DNA of 64,000 nt from Nissolia schottii (Eukaryota; Streptophyta; Magnoliopsida; Fabales; Fabaceae). Below are positions 1 through 11,554 of the stretch, piece after piece. Where the stretch lies: the NCBI GenBank assembly GCA_003254905.1, contig QANU01103674.1, positions 172,009-236,008 of the forward strand. The letters run 5' to 3'. Made by a program: the position numbers and the translations under genes. Positions within the stretch are counted from its first letter, which is position 1. The number at the start of each line of letters is the position of its first letter. Under the pieces are notes generated by a model that saw only the letters and a list, made by a program, of their open reading frames with translations, made no database searches and was not told where the DNA came from.

Positions 1-44
<44 letters not shown>

Positions 45-56
45 CACACACACACA
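1..56. repeat. (TA)n-(CA)n microsatellite at the window edge
   Basis: About 17 TA units run into a short CA tract with one interruption. It sits at the downstream end of a minus-strand copia fragment. It continues beyond the window, so its true length is unknown. Confidence 0.9.
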
Positions 57-59
57 AAC

Positions 60-1400
60 TTCAGTTGCTTGTGCAGCAAGCAAGATAACTAACTTCAACT
101 AACCTCTTAATTATAACTAACTCTAACAACTCTAACTAACTCTAACAAGTTAAGAGTTTCCCCCTATTACCCCTCCTCAAACATGGCATGGGGTTTAATG
201 AAAATGTTGATCATGCCAAGTTTGGAATGCAGAAACTGCAAGATTGCAAGAGGCACGGGTTTGGTCATCAAATCGGCAAGTTGCAGCTTGGAGGCTATGG
301 GAAGAAGTCGAATGAAACCACTTTGAACTTTCTCACAAACAATGTGACGATGAAGCTCGATGTACTTTGTGCGCTCATGGAAAGTAGGATTGTGTGCTAT
401 TTGCATAGCAGATTGAGTAAGTGTCATGCCAAAGTCCTTCAACAAATAAGAAATTCATTGCAGCTCACATGACACGGCTGCAAGAGCTCGATATTCTACC
501 TCACAAGATGATCGAGAGACAATGTACTATTTCTTAGATTTCCAGCTTAGCAATAAGTCAGCAAGAAAGACACAAAAGCCAGTGGTGGAACAGCGAGTGT
601 CAGGGCAACCAGCCCAGTCAGCATCACTTTAGGCCTTCAGCTGCAAATCAGAGATGCTTGAGAAGAAAGACCCATTCCTGAGTTGGATTTGATGAATCTA
701 AGGATCCTTTCAGCTGTTGATTGATGTGTTGTAGTAGGATTTGACATGAATTGAGCAAGATGGTTCACAGAAAAGGAGAGATCAGGCTTGGTTGTAGTTA
801 AGTAGATGAATCTACCAACCAATCTCCTATAAGCAGCAAGATTAGCCAAGGGTTCACCCATATTTTTGGACAAGTGGTAAGAGGCAACCATGGGGGTGTT
901 GAGTGGCTTGCAGCCAAGCATCCATGCATTTGAGAGGATTTCAAGGGCATACTTTCTCTATGAGACTGAGATGCCTTGATTGGAACGAGCTACTTCAAGG
1001 CCAAGAAAGAACTTGAGGTCACCTAGGTCCTTGATCTGAAACTGATTATGCAAGAACTGTTTAATTGATTGAATATCAGACAAGCTATCTCCAGCCAAGA
1101 TAATGTCATCAACATATACTAGGAGAGTTGTAAATGGACCATCGGTGGTTTTGAGAAACAAAGAGTGATCCGATTGGGATTGAGCAAAGCCAAGAGACAA
1201 AGGGCACTAGAAAGCTTGGAAAATCATTGTCTACTTGCTTGTTTTAAACCATATAGTGATTTCAGCAGCAAGCATGCCTAGTTGGGTTTGGAACTCTTAA
1301 AACCCTGAGGTGGCTACATATAAACCTCCTCATGTAAGTCACCATGGAGGAAAGCATTACTAACATCTAGTTGTTGCAAGTGCCAACCCTTGATGGCTGT
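60..1400 (-). mobile_element. Ty1/copia retrotransposon fossil, partial (reverse transcriptase and RNase H part)
   Basis: Minus-strand reading gives typical copia reverse transcriptase text, including the VYVDD active-site box near 1110-1125 and the LGLEVARS stretch. Downstream lie the conserved LNTPM and YRRLVGR segments that precede copia RNase H. Parts seen: the carboxyl half of reverse transcriptase and RNase H, running from about 1400 down to about 170. Gag, protease and integrase are not in the window, and no paired long terminal repeats were found. The copy is broken in several places and looks old. It is a fossil with no coding role. Confidence 0.85.
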
Positions 1401-3484
1401 TAAAAATGAAGCTAATATGTTAAATGAAAAATGGAAAATTTGAACATGATTAATCTCTCGCATTCATTTTAAATATGATTATTTCATGTTCATTTTAATT
1501 GGGAGAGGATCACATCCTTAAAAAATATAATTGAGGAATATTTCTAGAAAAATTATATATGTCCTAGGAAAGTGCAGAAAGTCAAAATAGAAAGGCGACA
1601 TTAATTAGAAAAATTCCATAAAAATGTCGCACAAATTTTTTTCTCTCTTTCTGCTTTGCATTTCAATTGAGCCAAAATGTGAACCAAGAGCATTTGCATA
1701 TATACTATTATTTTGGTCTGACACACATGCAGGCGTTAAATACGCACTTTAACCATACAGTAGGGTGTGAATGCAAACCAATTGATTATCGACATTGGAC
1801 GGTATGGGTTAACGTATACTTTAGTTAGTTTAATTAATAAAAAATGGGAAGCATGCATGTGAATTTGTTTATAATTAAATCGCAATCCTTGCTTGAAAGG
1901 CATGCTTTGTACAGAGTTACCGACGTAAGCAAACTGCCAAATTTCTTCATAATTACCCTTTATCCACAATTGTAGTCAGGGAAAAAATAAATGATAATTG
2001 TAATTAAGGCAAATTCGATCGATCGGAATGTTAATATCGATTCTATATATTCATAATAGTAATATTCCCTTGGAACCCAAGCCAGAAATTTATTTCAAAA
2101 CAATAATTATGAATGATCAATGAAACTAGTAATAACGGATATGATTACAAATGTCTTTGAGTACATAAATTATCATTGTAGGACAAGTAATTGTGCCAAT
2201 GCCTGTGCATTTCCTTTGAATGCGTGTATATATAAAATTGGAGGCATGCTTTGTAATGACGTAAGCAGACCGCAAATTAAAGCGCAGCTCAAAATTGCTT
2301 CGTTTAAAGGAAGCACTTTTGAATACCATACCAATACCAATGTTGTAAGTTGTTATAATAATAGTCCGTGGACTTCATAATCGTGCTTTTCGCTCTCCCG
2401 TGCTTATTTACTGTGGCCATTATTCCATTCCTTCCAACAAACAATGCCTTTTCCCCGTCTTCATGTTCTACTATATGATTACTGTTTCATTCCCCCCTTT
2501 TGCTTCGAAATTCCTAATGATGAGGATGAAGGATGAGTTTCCTTGTCTAATGTTTCTGTTCTTTTGGAGCTTAAAGTTGATATAAGTATGGGCCTATGGA
2601 CTATTCTTTTATTCTGTTTATTTCAAAATGTTGACAAAACTGTGAGGTCATTAGGTCACGGTGATTATGTTACTAAGATAGTAATAATGAAAAAATAGTG
2701 GTCTCAATGCTCGAGGTTGTTATAGTTTGTAACGTTTTTTTTTTTTTTTAAATTATGTGCTGTTTATTCTTAATTAATTCCTTTTTGCATACCATATACG
2801 CACTCCCTTATTTTCTCTTTTCGTTTGGTCTTTTGAAGAATCTGTCAGAATTTGTTGTCTCATTCAGGGTCAGTCCTTGTCCTTGCGTTCAATAAACAAT
2901 AATATATATATAGATATATATGTGTGTATATATATATAGTTATATAATTTAGCTATGAAAAATTGATGATAAAAAGAAAACAGCAAGAAATTGGTCGAAA
3001 ATGTTTGGACCAATAAGAAGCCCGCATGAATGGATCATACGGCGAAATCATGAGCCCATGACAAATTTGGGTTCATTTCACATTCAAGAAACTGTATTGT
3101 TGATCCATGAATTATTAGACATCACTACATATTTTTTGGTACCAGAAACAGAAAGAGGGCTAAATTTAATGTCAATATATCACACGTCCATATTCGGTTG
3201 TGTCACGTTTCTGATACCAATCTATCTTATCCTGAATTTGAGGGCTCTCAACAGTGTTTAACAACCAAAACAGCTGAATAGTTCATGTTACAGTTACATC
3301 ACAAGCAATAACCATGTTCAACTAAATAATAATCAGTTATCAAAAATTGATCAAAACTGACTCATTTTAACTTCCTGAGTCATGTGACCATATAGTCAAA
3401 GTCCATCTCTCCAATTTTTTGGTAGGTGTTGTGTGAATTGCAGCTTCCAGTTATTGAAGCAAAGAGATTAACAAAAGAAGAAGC
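1401..3484. other. Gene-free AT-rich stretch upstream of the peroxisomal carrier
   Basis: No reading frame here looks like a known protein. It holds a poly-T run near 2735-2750, a TA-rich microsatellite at about 2900-2940, and a duplicated segment with a GACGTAAGC core (1899-1943 and 2243-2279). The last few hundred bases before 3485 must contain the carrier promoter, but no clear TATA box or motif stands out. Confidence 0.6.
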
Positions 3485-6400
3485 ATGTCAGAGTCAAACG
3501 CATTAGCAAATGGGTTGGCTGGAGCAGGAGGTGGTATTATTGCCCAAATCATAACATATCCTCTTCAAACGGTAAACACACGCCAACAAACTGAGAGAAC
3601 ACTCAAGAGGAACAACCTTCTTCCCTCATCCACCACTACTGTTCCTGCTGGCACTCTTCTTCAGATCTTTCAGGTGCTAATTTTGCTCCCTTTTATTTCC
3701 TATATCATGTTTTGATTATAAATTATGACACCCTTTAATTAACAGGTCATTGGAAGTGAGGGGTGGGGTGGACTCTACAGTGGCCTCAAGCCTTCTCTTC
3801 TTGGAACTGCTGCTTCTCAGGTCAACAATTTTTAAGTTCCTCGTCTTTTTAATTAATTTTAAGTCTAGGTTTTGCAGTATTCACTCATTATAAGGTTATG
3901 ATATTTTTCTATGATATGATATGAATGTTTGAATGTGATTGCGAGAATGATGTAACAATATTATTGACAATTTGATAAATAATTGAGTCCTATCACTTCA
4001 TTTCTTTCAAAAATTTTGGTTACAATATTTTGGTTGAGTAGCATTGCCTTTTTTTTTTTTTTTAGGGTTAATGGGTTGTCATCTGAATCCTGCTTTTTCA
4101 ATACTGCTAGGGCATTTACTACTACTTCTATCAGGTATTTAAGAACAAGGCTGTGGCCTTTGCAGCTGCCAGAAAAGTCAAAGGGCGTGGAGATGGCACT
4201 GTTGGAATGTTTGGTTGGCTTGTTGTGGCTGCTATTGCTGGGTGATTATTTTTTTGTGTGTGATAGTGAACCCTGTTTCAAACTGTTTGATTTATATTCT
4301 TATTCTAGTTGTCTGATTTTGCAGGTCCTTGAATGTATTGTTTACAAACCCAATATGGGTTCTAGTGACTCGTATGCAGGTGCTTTAAGATTTTTCAGCT
4401 TCTTCAATTCTTTGTAGTTTGTAAAATGTCATTATGGTTGATTTTCAGTTGAAACTATTTATGTAACTCCTTTTCTGGCATGTAGTATGTACTAGTAAAC
4501 AACACTAAAGGATACAAATTCACATTAACATTGGATGCTTCTAACATTGAAGTATCAGAGTGTGTCATTAGAGCCTAAAATGGGAACATTCCATAGACTT
4601 TGCATGCCCAATGCTAGCCATTATCTGATTGATTGCCCTGATGCTATCTATCTATAAAATAAACTGTGTATCCATCTTTTGGATCTAATGTCAAATCATG
4701 TGTGACATTCTATATTTGATTCTAGACACATACTCAAGCAGAAAGAAAAATCACAGACGAAAAGAAAGAAGCTTTAAGGAAGGATGCTTCTGAAAGCGGC
4801 TTAGCAGGCTCAGCATTACAAGACAAATTGGCTGAACTGGATTCTATAAAACCTCGACCCTATGGAACTATACATGCAGTTAGTCTCTTGCTTCTTATTC
4901 CACATTCTTCCTTTGGTTATTGATTATACTTTAGATTCATCAAAGCATGAGATGTTCTTCATGTTCTTGTATTTTAGCCTTTTCTTAATGATTACTAGAT
5001 TTCCAGCTTGAAACTGCTTCTGTTGAGTTCTAATTTTCTATCTTAGTGGAAAGGCTTATTGTACCCTATTTTTCAAGCTCCTTTATCCAATTCATAAACA
5101 GAAATCAACTTTATACTTCCTACAGTTACATTCATGATATTTCATGTTGGATTTTAGATTTAATAAATTACAGATAAAAACAAAGCATAACTTGTTTTTA
5201 AAGTAGTCAGGGTATACTTCAAAGAATCTATGCCTAAGATTATCATATTTCTTGTTACATGAGTGATATCACTTTTGTTAATGCTGATACGAAGTTTTGT
5301 TTCGGGGTGAAAAGGCTAATGAAGTCTATAATGAAGCTGGTATTGTTGGATTTTGGAAGGGTGTCATCCCTGCCTTAATTATGGTCAGCATCATCATCTC
5401 TTCCATTGATATGTATTAAGTTCATGAGTAATATTTAGACAAGCTCAGTAAGAGTGGGAATTTGCATTACAGGTCTGCAATCCATCAATACAGTTTATGA
5501 TTTATGAGAGTTCAATGAATCGTCTAAGGGCCAAACGATCTGCCAAGAAGCAGGGTGACAAAAGAGTAACTGCTTTGGAGGTATAGAGCACATTTTAATG
5601 ACATAAAAGAGTGTTGTGGAAGCACCTTTTAGTTTTGTTTTATGTCACTTTCTGTATCTCTTTGTCCTTGTGCAAATTGAAACGCATCCTCTTGCCCCCT
5701 TCAAAAAGGTGTTTTTGCTGGGAGCATTAGCAAAACTTGGAGCAACTGTTTCAACATATCCCTTACTAGTTGTCAAGGTAAGTTCACCAATAGTTACTTC
5801 ATTTTTTAACTTTTACATTGCGACACAAAAACCTTAACAAGAGTTCATGAGTTTTCAATTTCACAAAGCAGATGTCTCATCAGTCATCCAATATTGGTGC
5901 ACCTTCTGTATTAAATAACTTTTTTATATAAACAATTCGAGAATGCTATATTGTCAGTTATCTTTGATTTTGGATGGTTGTTTTGCATTCATTCCAAGTA
6001 ACTATTTTTTTTTTTTTTCTCTTCCACTCTTGCATGTTGTAAATCTCTATGCAAGTGATTATTCTGCACTAACTTGCTCATACAATTTATTAGAGTTGGT
6101 TCTGTTGCATTCTTGCTTGCAATAATATGTATCTCAGTAGCTATTCTGCCAGACTCAAGCACATTTGCACCAAAAATGTTCTTTTGTGATATGCCTAATG
6201 AATCTTACAACCTCGTATTGCAGTCGAGGCTTCAAGCAAAACAGGAGATTGGTGGTAGTAACTCATTAAGATACTCAGGTTTGCTTTTTGATAGTTGAGA
6301 AGTAACTTAATTTTCCTAACATTTTTATCAAAGCATGTCTATTTCTCAAATAATGCTAAAAAATGCAGGTACCTTTGATGCAATACTTAAAATGATCCGT

Positions 6401-6559
6401 TATGAAGGATTGCCTGGCTTTTATAAGGGTATGAGTACAAAGATTGTACAGAGTGTTTTTGCAGCTTCTGTTCTGTTCATGGTTAAGGAGGAGCTTGTTA
6501 AGGCCTTCACTGTGCTGGCAGATAAAAGCAAAAAAGTTATACCAAATTTGAGTAGTTGA
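3485..6559 (+). CDS. PXN: Peroxisomal NAD carrier, PXN-like (mitochondrial carrier family)
   Basis: Ten exons: 3485-3673, 3746-3820, 4111-4241, 4325-4379, 4726-4878, 5315-5383, 5473-5580, 5709-5777, 6224-6278 and 6369-6559. They sum to 1095 nt (364 residues plus stop), and phases agree at every junction. The protein matches Arabidopsis PXN (At2g39970), a peroxisomal-membrane carrier that exchanges NAD+ with AMP or related nucleotides and supports fatty-acid beta-oxidation. The three carrier repeats are visible through their signatures: YPLQTVNTR near residue 25, NPIWVLVTR near 115 and YPLLVVKSR near 260. The first two are atypical of mitochondrial carriers but usual in peroxisomal ones. The start follows directly from the conserved NGLAGAGGG opening. 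A lysine-rich loop in exon 5 is longer than I recall in Arabidopsis (331 residues), so this may be the longer paralogue common in other dicots. Confidence 0.93.
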
Positions 6560-7076
6560 CTTCCTTCTTATAGCTAAAGAAAACAAAAACGAATGGGTTG
6601 ACTTTCTTTTCCACATGGAAGAAAGAGTTCTCTCCCAACTGTTTTTACTCAGCTTGTGGTGAGGCATTGATGAATCTTCGCCAGATAATGGATAAAATTA
6701 ACTGAAAATGTCACATACTTGGTGTTCAAGACCAAGGTGGAATGGTCAACTACTCAAACATGAAGACTTTCATACCTTCGTTCTTGTTTACAGAAACTAC
6801 ACCTTTTCTTTTGTCAACCTTTATTAGTAACCAAATTTGTAGCATATCTCTGTGTGTAATGCCATCATTATAAATTATCACAATTAGGTTGACTACTCTT
6901 CATATATTATAACTTAAGTTTAATATACTGTAAAATTTATTTACATGGTCATTCATAACTGTGATACTCATATAAGTTACTTAAAATGCTTAAAGTGTCC
7001 CACACCTTCCGCACCAAAAGAAACAAAGAAAAAGCTTGCTAGCATTCCAAAACTGCTGTCTCATGACACAAAATTG
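6560..7076. other. Convergent 3' ends of the carrier and the CBS gene
   Basis: This 0.5 kb holds the 3' untranslated parts of two genes that meet tail to tail. It is AT-rich and no further gene is visible. Confidence 0.6.
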
Positions 7077-8597
7077 TCACATACCATCTTCTTCAGATGA
7101 CAGCAGGGCTTGCCTTATGACTCTAATTACATCCGTGAGGGACACAACCCCTACAAGCAAACCCTCTTGATCCACCACCCAAACGCGGTGTACATGCTTG
7201 GAGACTGCCTTGTCAATCACCACAGATAAAGGTGATTCAACATTGCAAGTCACAAGCTCCCTTGTTCTTGAGGTACCACTACTTTTTGTCTCGGTTGGTG
7301 GGTACAAAGGACTTTTTGCAACCTCTTCAGTGAATGCTAGTGCAGTCATTCCCAACCATGATTTCAGTGTGTTTATGTAGCATCCCCTTAAATCAGTTAC
7401 AGAAAATGTTCCAATAAGTTTCCTGCATCTACCCTGCAACATTGCACCAAGATTTTGCATTAAAAGTGACATTCCAATGCTTTCATCATATGATAATACT
7501 AAAAGGGTATGATTAAGTCCTATTCCACAATGGACTTAGTTGTGGTTTAGAATCAATTTTAAGCCTTATAAGAAGTGAAAATTTATTCCTCCAAAATCAA
7601 TTCTGAGTCACCGCAACGGAAATTCAAATACACTACAAAGGTTGGGTGGACTACTAGACCAGACGATGCTAGCTAAATTGTTCTGTCATAAATCATATTG
7701 ATACACAAACCATTAATATCTAAATGAGACTTACATTTATAAGCTGCTTGTGATCATCAGCACCTACATCAGAGGCTCTAACAATAGGAACAGCATTTAA
7801 CATAGCAGACTTTAAGCACTTTGTGGCATCCAAGAGTTTTGTTCGGTCGGCGATGGCATAAATCTGCTCAGTTTCAGCACCCAAATCTTGGACAGAGCGT
7901 GACAGGAAGGTATGTAATTCACCGGAGTGGTCTCTCAAGAAACGAAGGACATCCATTTGAGTGAGCATTTGGTAGCTTGAAGCAGACTCTACAAGTTCCA
8001 CTCCACCGGTTGATGTGTTCTCCGTATGGCTGTCAACTGGTACCATGGCACGATGCACCCCTTTGCTCAACACTTCCATACAATCTAACAGGCTACACAT
8101 GATATCATACATATATACTTGTTATTATGTACTATCATTATTTTAACATCAAATGAGAATAGATCATGAGATACAATGAAGAAAAAATGAGTTTCACATT
8201 GATATGGCAAATGTGCCTATCTCATTGTGATTTGGCCCCAAAAAAAGAAAACATTACTCAATCTAATTAAAGCTTCATAACTAATCTGAGACTACACTTT
8301 TGAGATATTAAAAGTTTTTAAAGTAAAACTTAACTATTTTTTTTATATGTTACAAATAAATTAGTATAATTCATAACAAATTTAGGTTGATATAATTTGA
8401 TTCTATCATTTAAGTTATGATTTTATTATTGACCTATATATTGACACCTTCCTCATTGTAATTATCAGATGTACCCTCATTGTAATTATCAAATACGCAC
8501 CACTCTTATAATATTCTTTGTATTTTTTTTACTGTAGTCTTTGTTGCGTCCATTTACACGTCCCTTTGCCAACTTTATCAAAATGTTTAAGATATTT

Positions 8598-8636
<39 letters not shown>

Positions 8637-9298
8637 GTATATATGTAGATGTATATGTATAGATGCACGCAACAATTCCGGAAGCCCGGAAGCGCTAATT
8701 AGGAGTACTCTCCTTGGCAAGGAAATCAGGACAAGCATTCACTCAAAACATTCGGTTCGTATCACATTATGTATAGATAAATTGATGTATTATGTATGAC
8801 AAATTTTTTCTGCAATAAAATAAAACAAAGTAACCTGGTATTGGGATTGAGAGTCCACAAGCTAAGGCCTTCAAAGGAGTGGCCGATGATTGAAGAGACA
8901 GGGACAGACATCCTTTGATCAAGATCTATGCTGACATCATCACCACCACCGGTGACGTGGTCATCACCGGCTATGTGGGCAACGATGTCAAGCATTGTCA
9001 CCATCCCTATGTAGTGCTTCCTCACGGCCCCCGTCTGCTTGTCCGACTCCACAATTATTGACCCCCCAGCTCCGATCCACTGCCCCGGCGGCGCCGCCAC
9101 CGGCACCGCCACCACCTTGTTGGCCACCAGCGTGTTCATTGTGTGAGCCAGGGACGCCGTGTACGGCACCTCCACCAACCTCTTCCTATCCACCATCAAG
9201 TCCCTCACCTTCCTCTCCTTTATCCGCATGCTTTCGCTCCGTTGCATGGTGGGTCCCCCGCCACCACCGGGACTCTGCTCCTCCTTCATTTGCTGCAT
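7077..9298 (-). CDS. PV42: CBS-domain protein, SNF1-related kinase gamma-like (PV42 type)
   Basis: Three exons on the minus strand: 9298-8835, 8092-7735 and 7433-7077. They total 1179 nt, or 392 residues. The product has four CBS motifs in two Bateman pairs. The first begins at KVRDLM near residue 25. The second covers the EGLSLW segment and LTQMDVLRFL. The third starts at TEQIYAIADR, and the fourth at ELVTCNV and ends at the SLTDVIRVIRQAL helix. It resembles bean PV42 and Arabidopsis PV42a/b, gamma-like regulators that bind SnRK1 subunits and that in Arabidopsis are linked to reproductive development. I chose the ATG at 9298 because the family starts near this MQQ sequence. An in-frame upstream ATG (9406) would add 36 residues of unconserved text. 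The first intron carries a TA-rich microsatellite. The gene is divergent from TMM, with 735 bp between start codons. Confidence 0.88.
8598..8665. repeat. (TA)n/(TATG)n microsatellite in a CBS-gene intron
   Basis: Impure TA repeats with GTA interruptions lie inside the first intron of the CBS gene. The short reading frames over it are artefacts. Confidence 0.85.
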
Positions 9299-10033
9299 AT
9301 TTTGATCGAATTTCCTTGGCTTACAAGAAACTAACGAGTATTTTCCAATGCCAAAACGGGCACTAGTTGGAAGATGTTGAGCTAGCATATCAAGGATATA
9401 GTGCAAATTAAAGAATCGATTAACTAGAATGTTGTTAATTTTTTGCTGGGGCTATTGTTACGCACATACGTGTCGTCTTGTGAGTTTTGCTATATTGTGC
9501 ATGCACCCTCTGCTCTTGCCAAGTGTGATTCTATACTTGATGACTCATTCAAGGACCATGTCATGGTGACACCTTTATTTATTTCAGGGGTGAACATACT
9601 ATTTCAAGGTGTTGAGTATTTTTCCTTGTTTGATACGGTTTAGTACATACAAATTACAAGTTGACCATCATGTGAGTGAATTGAGTTTACAAATTCCTAA
9701 CCGCATGTCGGCCCAAGCCCAGAAACCTTATCCTAAAAACTGCGTTGGGGCCCCTCCCTAGGGGTGCAAATCCCGTGACACGCATTAATGCACAAAATCC
9801 TCCCTCCATTTATCACAACTCCGTCCTTTCTCGTGAGCACACATAAATTAGCTTTACTCCAACACTCATGCACTCACCAACCCCAAGTAGTAGTAGTACG
9901 TAGTAGTAGTAACTTCCATTAATGTTACTCTCTCATGAGCAGCCCCTATATATATATATATATATATATATTAACAAGCCCATAACGGCCTTCATTTGTT
10001 TCAAATCACACACACACACGCACACTCTCCAAA
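9299..10033. promoter_or_regulatory. Shared upstream region of the divergent CBS gene and TMM
   Basis: The 735 bp between the two start codons must hold both promoters. On the TMM side a TA-rich run (about 9948-9970) sits some 65-85 bp before the ATG and could act as the TATA element. A short CA tract follows at 10009-10024. No strong motif was seen on the CBS side. Confidence 0.5.
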
Positions 10034-11554
10034 ATGAAGCTCCAGCTCCAGCTCCATCTTCATCCACTACTGCAACTAGTAACCTTTGCAGTGTTGTTGC
10101 CACAACACGCAGTGCCTTACAGTACTGTGATCATGTCAGATTCGGGCGTGCCATCCACGCTAGTAGACGGCCCCCAGACCGGGTTCTCCATGAAGCAAGA
10201 CGGCGCCCGAACCGACCCCCGGGAGCAGGAAGCCGTCTACGACATCATGCGCGCCACCGGCAACGACTGGGCCACCGACATCCCCGACGTGTGCCGCGGG
10301 CGTTGGCACGGCATCGAGTGCATGCCCGACAAGGACAACGTCTACCACGTCGTCTCCCTCTCCTTCGGCGCCCTCTCCGACGACACCGCCTTCCCCACCT
10401 GCGACCCCGCCCGCTCCTCGATCTCCCCCTCCGTCGCCACCCTCCCCCACCTCCGCACCCTCTTCTTCTACCGCTGCTTCTCCCACAACCCCCAGCCCAT
10501 TCCCTCCTTCCTGGGCCGCCTCGGCCCATCATTGCAAACCCTCGTCCTCCGGGAAAACGGCCACGTGGGCCCCATCCCCACCGAGCTCGGCAACCTCACC
10601 CGATTGAGCGTCATGGATCTCCACAGAAACAATCTCAACGGCTCGATTCCGGTTTCGTTGAACCGGATCACCGGTCTGAGGTCGTTGGATTTGAGCGCCA
10701 ACAAACTCACCGGTTCGATTCCCGGCTTAACTTTCCCCGGTTTAAACGTATTGGACCTGAGCCAGAACCTTCTAATGGGCCCTATCCCTTCCACAATTGG
10801 GGAATTCCGCTCTCTCATCAAATTGGACTTTAGTAGAAACCGTCTTGTGGGTCCAATTACGGATAATATCAAGGGCCTGAAGGCCCTCATGCTTATGGAC
10901 TTGAGCTTCAATCGCATTCAAGGCCCGCTTCCGATGATGCTAAGAAGCCTGGGTTCTCTTCAGGCCTTGATCCTCAAGGGAAACCCAATGGGCTCGGTAA
11001 TGATACCTAATGATGGGTTTGACGGAATGAAGGGCCTAATGATATTAATTATGTCGAACATGAATTTCAATGGGCCTGTCCCGGAATCGCTGGGCCGGTT
11101 ACCGAACCTTCGCGTGCTGCATCTCGATGGGAACCACTTTAATGGGTCCATCCCGAGAAGCTTCAGGGATTTGAGGAGCCTGAGTGAGCTGAGGCTGAAT
11201 GATAATGGGCTTAGTGGGCCCGTCCCGTTTGGGAGGGAAATGGTTTGGAGGATGAAGAGGAAGCTCAGGCTTTACAACAATTCTGGGCTTTGTTATGATG
11301 CGAACAGTGGGTTTGGGGAAAGTGCGGATTCCACGTTTGATTTTGGGATCAATTTGTGTGAGGGTTCGGGCCCGGGCCCGGGCTCGGGCTCGGGCTCGGA
11401 TAAGACTGTGCAACATCTTTCAACCAATGAAAAGCCCATCCCAACAACAGCAACCATGAGTGCCTCGTCATCGGATGCTCTGCAAGTAGTGTCTCTGGAG
11501 GCACTTACAACTATAGCACTAGTGAATTTTGCACTGTCTACTTTAATTTTATAG
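10034..11554 (+). CDS. TMM: TOO MANY MOUTHS, leucine-rich repeat receptor-like protein
   Basis: An intronless 506-residue protein, close to the usual length of TMM (Arabidopsis At1g80080). TMM is a plasma-membrane receptor-like protein without a kinase domain. It pairs with ERECTA-family kinases to read EPF/EPFL peptides and set stomatal spacing. Visible parts are a signal peptide (about residues 1-28), the hallmark DGPQTGF and DGARTDP segments, the YDIMRATGNDW stretch, the cysteine-containing DVCRGRWHGIEC cap, and about ten leucine-rich repeats (roughly 160-410) with LDLS..N..G.IP spacing. A WRMKRKLRLYNN capping segment and a hydrophobic tail with no cytoplasmic domain close the protein. A Gly/Ser/Pro run (GPGPGSGSGS) before the tail looks lineage-specific. 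The N-terminal half is strongly GC-rich compared with its surroundings. The ATG at 10034 is the only one giving a signal peptide. Confidence 0.96.
   Translation: MKLQLQLHLHPLLQLVTFAVLLPQHAVPYSTVIMSDSGVPSTLVDGPQTGFSMKQDGARTDPREQEAVYDIMRATGNDWATDIPDVCRGRWHGIECMPDKDNVYHVVSLSFGALSDDTAFPTCDPARSSISPSVATLPHLRTLFFYRCFSHNPQPIPSFLGRLGPSLQTLVLRENGHVGPIPTELGNLTRLSVMDLHRNNLNGSIPVSLNRITGLRSLDLSANKLTGSIPGLTFPGLNVLDLSQNLLMGPIPSTIGEFRSLIKLDFSRNRLVGPITDNIKGLKALMLMDLSFNRIQGPLPMMLRSLGSLQALILKGNPMGSVMIPNDGFDGMKGLMILIMSNMNFNGPVPESLGRLPNLRVLHLDGNHFNGSIPRSFRDLRSLSELRLNDNGLSGPVPFGREMVWRMKRKLRLYNNSGLCYDANSGFGESADSTFDFGINLCEGSGPGPGSGSGSDKTVQHLSTNEKPIPTTATMSASSSDALQVVSLEALTTIALVNFALSTLIL

Noticed and set aside
3001-3261. 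86-residue open frame just upstream of the peroxisomal carrier
   Set aside because: It resembles no family I know, lies in AT-rich intergenic DNA, and shows no splice or promoter context. Chance frame.
9922-10833. Long +2 frame and several minus-strand frames over the TMM gene
   Set aside because: They are Arg/Pro/His- or Gly-rich shadows caused by the GC-rich third positions of the TMM coding frame.
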